From Monosporascus cannonballus (Eukaryota; Ascomycota; Sordariomycetes; Xylariales): a DNA stretch of 64,000 nucleotides. Under the pieces are notes generated by a model. It was given only the letters and a program-made list of their open reading frames with translations, was not told the origin of the DNA and did no database searches. The translations under genes were made by a program, and so were the position numbers. How positions within the stretch are numbered: position 1 is the first letter of the stretch; every line of letters starts with the position of its first letter. Positions 57,410 through 64,000 of this stretch are shown in pieces. Location: assembly GCA_004154925.1 (NCBI GenBank), contig QJNS01000713.1:18098-82097 (forward strand), written 5' to 3'.

Positions 57410-60340
57410 CTAGTGATTCAGCCATCGCAAATGCCACGGCACGCGACGCGGCGTCTGGCCATCCTTGTCTTTGGACTGTTTCTCGGCGCCGCTCTCGAGC
57501 AGCAGCCTCACCACGGCCTCTTGCCCTTTCCCACCGGCACAGGATAGCGGCGTCTGACCATTCTTGTCCTTTAACTCGACCTTGGCGCCGTTCTCGAGCA
57601 GCTGCTTTACTACGCCCTCATGCCCATTTACAGCGGCCCAAAACAATGGCGTCCGGCTATACTCGTCCTTTGATTCGGTATCAGCGTTATTCTCGAGCAA
57701 CAGCCTTACCACGGCGTCTTTCCCGTTCTGGGCGGCCCACGATAGTGGCGTCTGGCCATTCCTATCTTTCGATTCGATATCGGCGCCATTCTCTCGCAGC
57801 AGCTTCACCACGGCCTCTTTCCCTGTCTGGGTGGCCCACCACAGCGGCGTCTGGGCATCCTTATCTTTGGACTCAGTTTTCGCGCCATTCTCGAGCAGCA
57901 GCTTTACTATGGCCTCGTGCCCTTCCCCAGCGGCACAAGATAATAGCGTCCCTCCGAACCTATTCTTTAACTCAGTCTTGGCGCCATTCTCGAGCAGCAG
58001 GTTCATTACGGCCTCGTGCGTATTCATTCCGGCCCACCAGAGCGGCGTCTGGCTATCCCTATTTTTTATTTCTTTCTCGGCGTCGTTCTCGAGCAGCAGC
58101 TTTAATATGGCCTCGTGCTTGTTTATTACGGCCCACCAGAGCGGCGTTAGGCCATCTTTATCTTTCGATTCGGTATTGGCGCCAATTTCGAACAATAACT
58201 TCACTATGGCTTCTTTTCCGTTCTGGGCGGCCCACGATAGTGGCGTCAAGCCATCTTTATCTTTCGATTCGGTATCGGCGCCACTCTCGACCAGGAGCTT
58301 GACCACACCCAGGTGCCCGTTCTTTACGGCCCACCATAGCGGCGTCAGGCTATATTCATCCTTTGATTCGGTATCAGCGCCATTCTCGAGCAGCTGCTTC
58401 ACCACGGCCTCTTTCCCTGTCCGCATGGCCCACCACAGTGGCGTCAGGCCATTTTTATTTTTCGATTCGGTATCGGCGCCACTCTCAACCAGGAGCTTGA
58501 CCACACCCAGGTGCCCGTTCTTTACGGCCCACCATAGCGGCGTCAGGCCGTACTTATCCACAATATCGGGTTCAATGTCGCTTCTGGTTAGGAGCATCTT
58601 AACCGTAGCAACTTGCCCACTCTCTGACGCATACGATAGTGGTGACCGTCCATTGCCATCTTTCAATTGGTTCCGGACATCTTCTCGTGCCAAAAACATT
58701 CGAATTACCGCCTCATGCCCTTTCTTTGCGGCGTGCGATAATGGTGTCTGCTCATTATAATCCCTGGAGTATGGTTCGACATCGCTTCGAGTTAGTAACA
58801 ACCAGACTACTTCATCATGTCCGGCTCCGGCCGCGTATGACAGCGGTGTCCGCCCATTTTTATCTTTCGAGTCGGCCTTGACTTTGTGTCGCGCCAGTAG
58901 CAACCACAGTACCTTTGTGTGCCCTCCCCCTGCCGCGTATGACAGTGGCGTACGTTCATGCTCGTCTTTCGAGTCGGCTTGTATGCTCTTTTGAGATAGC
59001 AGCGACCGCACCTCTTCCACGTGCCCAAGCTCTGCTGCGTGAGAGAGAGGCGTCCGTCCACGTCTATCCGCCGAGTTTATGCCACCATCTACTCTGGCTA
59101 CCGGCCTCTTTATGTCATCTGCAACAATCGTTGACGTATCTTCAAACAATTCCCAATCAAAGCTTTGACACGCATTTCGAGTAGACGCATACTCTTCTGC
59201 TCCAAACTTGCGGCCGTGTTTCCCATGGATGTTCAGTGTTCTTGCAACAGCTAGGCGTCGTTGGATACATATTCGTCTTGGAGGATACTGGGACGGCCGA
59301 AAACATGCCAGATCGATCAGCTCGAGTTTCTCAGACCAAACCCTGTCGAAGCGTTCCATGGTGAGAGATATATCTCTCACGTAGATTGCAATCAACATAT
59401 CCTCAAACCCGAGCTCTGTGCAATGAAGGATAGCCAGCCCTAGCCCTCTGTGACCTATCCCCATAAAAGGCAGTTCTAAATGGATTCCTTTGCTGGTTAT
59501 GGTCAGGGGACTGTTGGTGAAAATAGAAGTATGGCGCCTGGGGATTATGTTGGCGGATTCCTTGAATGCATCTGGAGAGGTTGCTAGGAGTCCCCCATGG
59601 TTCTGATCCTTGGACTCCCAAGCGAAAATGCTGTAGTCATCCGTAACCTTCATTATTTCTTCCTGGAGCCTGACGAAAGCCGTCTCCCCTTCGCCATAGA
59701 GGAGGGGCATGTTGATGCCAAACATGCCCATTAAGCAATAGGCCTTGTCTTCGAGCCTCGACGTTTTCCTGTTTGCAGCCCACGACATTCTTTGCGCGAT
59801 GCTGGCTACTTCAAGGTCTTGTTCTCCTGAAAGAATACGGACAGGTATTCCGGTGATCTCAAAGATGGCTTCTTGGAGATCTGACCTTGTTCCAATCCGT
59901 CGCCAGTCTTGACGGAGGAATATCACTTCCGAAGGCGCGATAAGCTCTTGGAGCGTCCATCCCCTCGTGAACCATTTGCTTGCTGAGAACTCGGGACCTG
60001 GCTGGCGATCAAGGATGTCGGACGACACGTCAGCCAAATAGGCGTAGCACACTTCGGCCATCTGATACCAACGGTACATAGAGTTAATCGCCTCGGAGAG
60101 CTCCACACTGCTTGTCTTGTCAATGCAGCAGGTGTCGATCCAAACATATTCGAATCCAGCGATCATAGATACAAAGCAAAAGTTTTTGACTTTGTCATAT
60201 CTCTTCCCAGTCGGGGTCCCCTGCATGTCCTGAAAGGTAACTTCCTCTTCGCCCCATGTGTGTGACAGGATAGCGTACTGCGGGATTTCGTCATCCCTGA
60301 ATTCCCGAATCTCGAAGTTTCTGGTATTAAGCAGACGCAT
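57410..60340 (-). CDS. HET-domain protein with 16 ankyrin repeats
   Basis: Single-exon frame of 976 residues. The start is the ATG at 60338-60340 (MRLLNTRNFEI, the usual HET opening); five upstream in-frame codons include only a GTG. HET motifs are all present: AILSHTWGEEEVTFQD (~residue 22), FEYVWIDTCCIDKTSSVELS (~65) and WFTRGWTLQELIAPSEV (~125). From about residue 420 to the C-terminus there are 16 ankyrin repeats of ~33-35 residues, each beginning TPL-like and continuing A-x-x-G-H-x-x-V-V-x-L-L. The last ten are very similar to each other. The final partial repeat breaks off into RRVPWHLRWLNH, suggesting truncation or a frame shift of the array. HET proteins trigger vegetative-incompatibility cell death after recognition; the ankyrins would be the sensing part. 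No NACHT/NTPase motif is visible. Confidence 0.93.
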   Translation of the reverse strand: MRLLNTRNFEIREFRDDEIPQYAILSHTWGEEEVTFQDMQGTPTGKRYDKVKNFCFVSMIAGFEYVWIDTCCIDKTSSVELSEAINSMYRWYQMAEVCYAYLADVSSDILDRQPGPEFSASKWFTRGWTLQELIAPSEVIFLRQDWRRIGTRSDLQEAIFEITGIPVRILSGEQDLEVASIAQRMSWAANRKTSRLEDKAYCLMGMFGINMPLLYGEGETAFVRLQEEIMKVTDDYSIFAWESKDQNHGGLLATSPDAFKESANIIPRRHTSIFTNSPLTITSKGIHLELPFMGIGHRGLGLAILHCTELGFEDMLIAIYVRDISLTMERFDRVWSEKLELIDLACFRPSQYPPRRICIQRRLAVARTLNIHGKHGRKFGAEEYASTRNACQSFDWELFEDTSTIVADDIKRPVARVDGGINSADRRGRTPLSHAAELGHVEEVRSLLSQKSIQADSKDEHERTPLSYAAGGGHTKVLWLLLARHKVKADSKDKNGRTPLSYAAGAGHDEVVWLLLTRSDVEPYSRDYNEQTPLSHAAKKGHEAVIRMFLAREDVRNQLKDGNGRSPLSYASESGQVATVKMLLTRSDIEPDIVDKYGLTPLWWAVKNGHLGVVKLLVESGADTESKNKNGLTPLWWAMRTGKEAVVKQLLENGADTESKDEYSLTPLWWAVKNGHLGVVKLLVESGADTESKDKDGLTPLSWAAQNGKEAIVKLLFEIGANTESKDKDGLTPLWWAVINKHEAILKLLLENDAEKEIKNRDSQTPLWWAGMNTHEAVMNLLLENGAKTELKNRFGGTLLSCAAGEGHEAIVKLLLENGAKTESKDKDAQTPLWWATQTGKEAVVKLLRENGADIESKDRNGQTPLSWAAQNGKDAVVRLLLENNADTESKDEYSRTPLFWAAVNGHEGVVKQLLENGAKVELKDKNGQTPLSCAGGKGQEAVVRLLLESGAEKQSKDKDGQTPRRVPWHLRWLNH

Positions 60341-60957
60341 GACTCGACTTGGCACGGGTTTCTGGATGCTTGGATCGCAGGCATCTGAGGATGTAGGAAA
60401 GCGAGGGTGGGCAAAGCTCCAGTGCGTCTCGCTAGAGGGGCACAGGCCAAGACGCCGAGTTTTCAGGAGAATGAATTAGGATTCTGTGGGCCAATCGGGT
60501 TTAGCGAGCTCTGTCCGCTGGCAGACGCTTTTTCTGAAAATCTCTTTGCGCTCGAGGAGGGCGGTAGGGTTGACTGGCAGACATGGGCAGAGTTGTGAGA
60601 ACTTCGAGAGGGAAAACAATGGAACGAGGCGGTGGGGTTGGGCACATTTGCAGCCGTAGCCGCAGCCACTTCTGCCACATCGGCTGCTATGTCGAATCAA
60701 TTCATCTTCAGCCGAAACAGGCTCTAGCGGGAAATACAGACGAGGCAGGGAAGATCAGCAGCAGGGCAAAGTCACCACCATATTTGCATGACAGGAGAAT
60801 ATGAATTCCCAAGCTGATGCTCGCTAATCTACGTGAGGCAAGGTGATGAAATGCAGTCTCTCAATCAAATCCTGCGGTTTGAGCCCGAAAAAGTCCAGTT
60901 CGCGGGAATTCGCATATGCTCTGCTTCCATTCCGATCTAACTTGCTAGGGGGTTAGT
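60341..60957. other. Intergenic between HET gene and chromodomain pseudogene
   Basis: It holds the promoter region of the minus-strand HET gene and 3' flank of the pseudogene. Short frames on both strands (60463-60700, 60583-60804) show no domain. Confidence 0.45.
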
Positions 60958-61389
60958 TTATATTCGATCCGGGTCCCTCTTGTGGAGCTGATGTCGCTTC
61001 TCATGATAGTTCTTCAAATGCTCCATAGGTTCCGAACTGTCGTGCTCGGTGCCCATATCCTCCCCACTTGGTCAGGTACTCCAGCCGGCTCCCTCGTCGT
61101 CTTGAGTCCAAGATCTCCTCAACTTTACACTCGTCGCCCCGAATCCCTTTCTGGTATTTCCCACCCTTCAGCTGCTCGAGAAATACGTCTTCATCGGCCG
61201 CGAAGGCAAGTATTAGTGGGAGGGCGTGCTCTGTCGAAGAACGCTTCTCGCTCGGTGGTCTGGGTTGCAGGTTCTCCGATGTGCGGTCTTTTGTCTGTGA
61301 TTAGCATAAGCGCCCCAACTGAACTCCAGGTGGAAAGTGGCCACCCCATTCACTATAACGCGCTTGAGGACCGCGTTCCCAAGAGACTA

Positions 61390-61429
61390 ACCTCGGACCC
61401 CACCTAATGAATTACCCTAGCAATGAATA
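61390..61429 (+). repeat. Left terminal inverted repeat
   Basis: 40 bp, matching the reverse complement of 63180-63219 except one A/G difference (position 61402). Confidence 0.93.
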
Positions 61430-61516
61430 AGACTTTTCTCCACAACAACCACCACCCCTTATAACAACACTCTGCGATAATTCCACAACCCTTTAGTTAA
61501 TTGATTTCGGGTAAAT

Positions 61517-63070
61517 ATGGTTGGTTTCGACCGTAAGCGCAGAATTCAGGATGCCAAGGACTTTATTACGGAAGGTGGTTCCGAGGCCCTGGCGAGCGCG
61601 CGATTCGAGATACCCCAGTCGACCCTGTTATACCGCGTCCATGGCATTAAACCGCGTTCCGAAGCCCAAAGTAACGCGCGTAAATTATCGGATCAGGAAA
61701 AGGATAAATTTGTTAATTAGATATTACATAAAAAAGTATGCGGCCGCGCCCTTATAAAGATCTAGGTCCGTTAAATAACAAAAACCTTATTAGGCCTTAA
61801 AAGGACCGTTAGGAAAAATTAGGTTAATTGTTTTATCGTACGTTACGATAAGATACATACGAAAAAAATATAAATTATGCCCCGGGACCGTTTAAAGATA
61901 TGCGATTACGACGATATCCGTAAGTTTTTTTTTCCTCGTCGCCGTCCGAGTTAAATATAAGATTAAGCCTGCAAACGAATATAATATGGATAAAACGGAC
62001 GTCCAAAAAAGGGAATAAATTAATAAAACGGTTATGGGATTTTCGGAAACGGTTCGTACGAGGTTTGGAAAGTTAGGGGTAACGTTATAGGTATTTATTT
62101 TCGAATATATCGGCTTTATATACGGAAAAGGTATGGCCGTATATATCTTTAATAGTTTTATCGTTCAAAAATAATAATTCTTTGAAAATATCGAAAAAAC
62201 CGAATATATGTTAATTTTAAAAAGGTAAATTAATAATGTTATTACGTTAAAATAGTTAAATTTTATTTTTTTCCGGAAATTAAACTCTGTTTTTATAATA
62301 AATGGCGGTTATTTATTTTAAATAATTATATTATATATGTATCCTTTATTTTTATATGGAAATATTTTAAGAATAAAATTACTTTTATATATTTTTATTT
62401 TATTCAAATAATAACTTTTAGCCGTTTAACGTTACCGTATTTTCCGTATTTAAAAAGGAATATTATATCGTTTTGCGGAAGGCCGGCGGATTATTCGTAA
62501 TAATTTCCGAATATAAATGCCATATATTAAAAACGTATCGCGAAATTGCCGAAATCGCCTTTACCGATAAAAATATTAAATTTGGATAACGTTATACCGG
62601 TTTGTTTTTTTTCAAATCCGAAATAATATTAAAAGATCTTAAAATAATACCCTAGCCAACCTTTAAACCGAAAATACTTCCGGAACAAATAATTAACAGC
62701 TAAAACAAAATTATATATATTTTTATAAGGCCTTAAAGTTACGGAAAAATATGCGAACGGCCTTACGTAATTAGGCGGAGGCATTTTGCGATATACGGAA
62801 GGTAATAACTAAAACTGTTAAAAGGCTTAATAATCTTAATACCGAAAACGTTATTTTCCGTTATAATAATCAGCTTTTGCGAGCGAAATTCGAAAAATAC
62901 AAAGGTTACAAATACCAAATTATTATTAAATAACCGAATAAGATTTTTGCAAATTTATCAGATATTAAGTTGGCTAAGGACAAAGCTACTAAACGTTTAA
63001 AGCCTATAAAGGCTAATAATCAAGTTCCAATTGACAGTTATATTGAAAAGCAGCCTGCTAAAAAGAGGTA
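61517..63070 (+). pseudogene. pogo/Fot1-type transposase, RIP-damaged
   Basis: It starts at the ATG at 61517 with an open frame of 67 codons: MVGFDRKRRIQDAKDFITEG and FEIPQSTLLYRVHGIKPRSE, a Psq-type helix-turn-helix in which RIP has barely acted. Then come stops. Downstream blocks fit the family: NMDKTDVQKGIN (near 61985, equivalent to the first catalytic Asp motif), then GFSETVRTRFGKLGVTL, NSFIVQ, and a C-terminal KFEKYKGYKYQIIIK with a basic tail. Length matches a ~520-residue transposase. No intact copy here. Confidence 0.85.
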
Positions 63071-63179
63071 GCGCAAATCTAAATAGCCTAAATAGCTTTA
63101 TTTTATCAAGAAATACGTTGTTACGTTGTTAAAAGGCTTTGGAACATGCAGATTACTATCAATTTGTATGTGTTTTGGC

Positions 63180-63219
63180 TATTCATTGCTAGGGTAATTC
63201 ATTAGGCGGGGTCCGAGGT
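63180..63219 (-). repeat. Right terminal inverted repeat
   Basis: 40 bp, followed by the TA duplication at 63220-63221. Confidence 0.93.
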
Positions 63220-64000
63220 TACTCCTCGAACTTTGCGACGGGGGCTTTGACTGTCTCCTCCTTCTTTTCCAAGGTGGACCTTCTCGAATATGGCGGGCTG
63301 GGAATGCTGCGCTGACTCCGGCGCTTTGGGCGTCGGGATGATCCCTGAATTTGCCGTGATCTGGAGTCGGCGCAGTACAGACGTGTCTGCTGCTGAGCGG
63401 CCGTCCCGCCGGTTGCAATGGTCGAAGTGCTCATCCTGCGACGCTTGCGTCGTGGTGGCCGGACGACAGCATCATCCTGGCCGTGCTCGGCGTCGCTGTC
63501 CTCGATAGGACGGTAGTTCTCCCCACTATCGGTATCGCAATGTCGACGACGACGATGTCGCGCTGAAGGCTCACACGGGCTTGGCTGTCGGGTGGCTGCA
63601 CGGATGGCTCAGTATTAGCCAGCTCACGTCCGTCATCGCCTGCGTTGGCCGAGTTACTGCGGCGAGGCGTGTCCTCTCCACTCCTGGTTCTGGCTGAGAG
63701 AGGGCGGTCCTTGTCATTGCCCGGCTCGGTAGGGCATTCGTTTCTCGAGGAAGGCTACGGCCGTTCAGCTGTTCTGTCTCGCTGTTGTCGGAAAAGCCAC
63801 CACGCGGACCCTGGGGGTGACGGAGTGGGTTGTCCACCTTGGCCTTGGGCGATTCAGCGGCTTCGCTGGCGAGGCCCCGTGCACGCTGGTACATGGCAGA
63901 CAGTCTGGGAGCCTGGGGTACCCGAGACCCTGTTGACAAGAAATCCCCGCGCACCGGAGCGAACGGCCGGAGTCATTCTGCGATACGGCGGACCACAGAC

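Larger units (their letters stand above)
61390..63219 (+). mobile_element. pogo/Fot1-like Tc1-mariner transposon
   Basis: 1,830 bp with 40 bp terminal inverted repeats (61390-61429 and 63180-63219) that differ at one position, beginning ACCTCGGACCCC. A TA target duplication lies at 61388-61389 and 63220-63221. Size, TA duplication and the encoded HTH transposase place it with pogo/Fot1 elements. The interior is RIP-mutated while the host DNA on both sides is not, so mutation stopped sharply at the ends. Confidence 0.93.
60958..63894 (-). pseudogene. Chromodomain protein pseudogene broken by a transposon
   Basis: The minus-strand gene reads from a possible ATG at 63892-63894 (MYQRARGLASEAAES) down to TAA at 60958-60960, interrupted by the element at 61390-63219. 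The 5' part is charged and disordered with a nuclear-localisation-like PPRRKRRRMST, but needs two frame changes (near 63740 and 63565). At the insertion site the codons are GAG-GAG-TAG, then SLGNAVLKRVIVNGVATFHL in the same frame beyond the element. After a further frame change comes LAFAADEDVFLEQLKGG, then a chromodomain: CKVEEILDSRRRGSRLEYLT-KW-GGYG, one extra base, and EPMEHLKNYHEKRHQLH. The ENAVLKRV-type block and chromodomain resemble a multicopy fungal family with a Myb-like domain between them, here apparently deleted. At least three frame shifts, one nonsense codon and one insertion mark it as dead. Confidence 0.8.

Noticed and set aside
57301..58760. Long plus-strand frames of 333 and 398 codons opposite the HET-ankyrin gene
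   Set aside because: They are shadows of the repetitive ankyrin coding region; composition is Ser/Arg-rich and periodic, and no domain is present.
1..64000. Search by eye for tRNA, rRNA and CRISPR arrays
   Set aside because: No cloverleaf A/B-box pairs, rRNA-like segments or regularly spaced repeats were recognised; a tRNAscan run would be needed to be certain.

Overview
This window comes from a filamentous ascomycete (Pezizomycotina). Genes have short introns with GTRNGT donors and CTRAC-like branch sites. There is a HET-domain/ankyrin gene and a TANGO2 gene, and transposons are mutated in the style of repeat-induced point mutation (RIP): C to T on both strands, many in-frame stops, remaining C mostly in CpG. 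GC-balanced host DNA (1-7838 and 53097-64000) flanks one 45 kb AT-rich block.

Left host segment, all genes on the minus strand: a Ser/Thr-rich conserved protein running off the left edge; a two-exon small membrane protein; a TANGO2/NRDE family protein; a putative secreted protein; a two-exon cysteine-rich secreted protein resembling an effector; and a doubtful membrane-protein fragment. A degenerate ~75 bp minisatellite precedes the AT-rich block.

The AT-rich block is one nested insertion that can be unpacked using target-site duplications (TSDs). The container is a hAT transposon (7839-53088, 8 bp TSD CGATCAAC). It holds solo LTRs at 8238 and 8987 and a Ty3/Gypsy element E (11405-47180, TSD TTAAT). 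E holds Gypsy elements B1 (13896-21124, TTATT) and A1 (25756-46908, GTTTT). A1 holds chromovirus C2 (26229-40086, AGTTA), C2 holds chromovirus C1 (32153-39288, ATTAA), and C1 holds a young solo LTR (34059-34496, TTATA). With nested DNA removed the hAT is about 8.7 kb. Its arms carry a degraded hAT transposase, a degraded but clear histone H3 variant gene, and an unrecognised third gene. Nine pairs or triplets of a 12 bp repeat are scattered in the arms, five of them in inferred introns of these genes.

Right host segment: a DUF2231 membrane protein (+), a large gene-poor gap, a HET-domain protein with 16 ankyrin repeats (-), and a chromodomain pseudogene (-). A RIP-mutated pogo/Fot1-like transposon (61390-63219, TSD TA) sits in the pseudogene, exactly at an in-frame TAG.

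The best candidate for something undescribed is the hAT container carrying a histone H3 variant, with intron-resident 12 bp repeats. Second is an antisense reading frame found in all four full-length chromoviruses. All identifications are by eye; no database search was possible.
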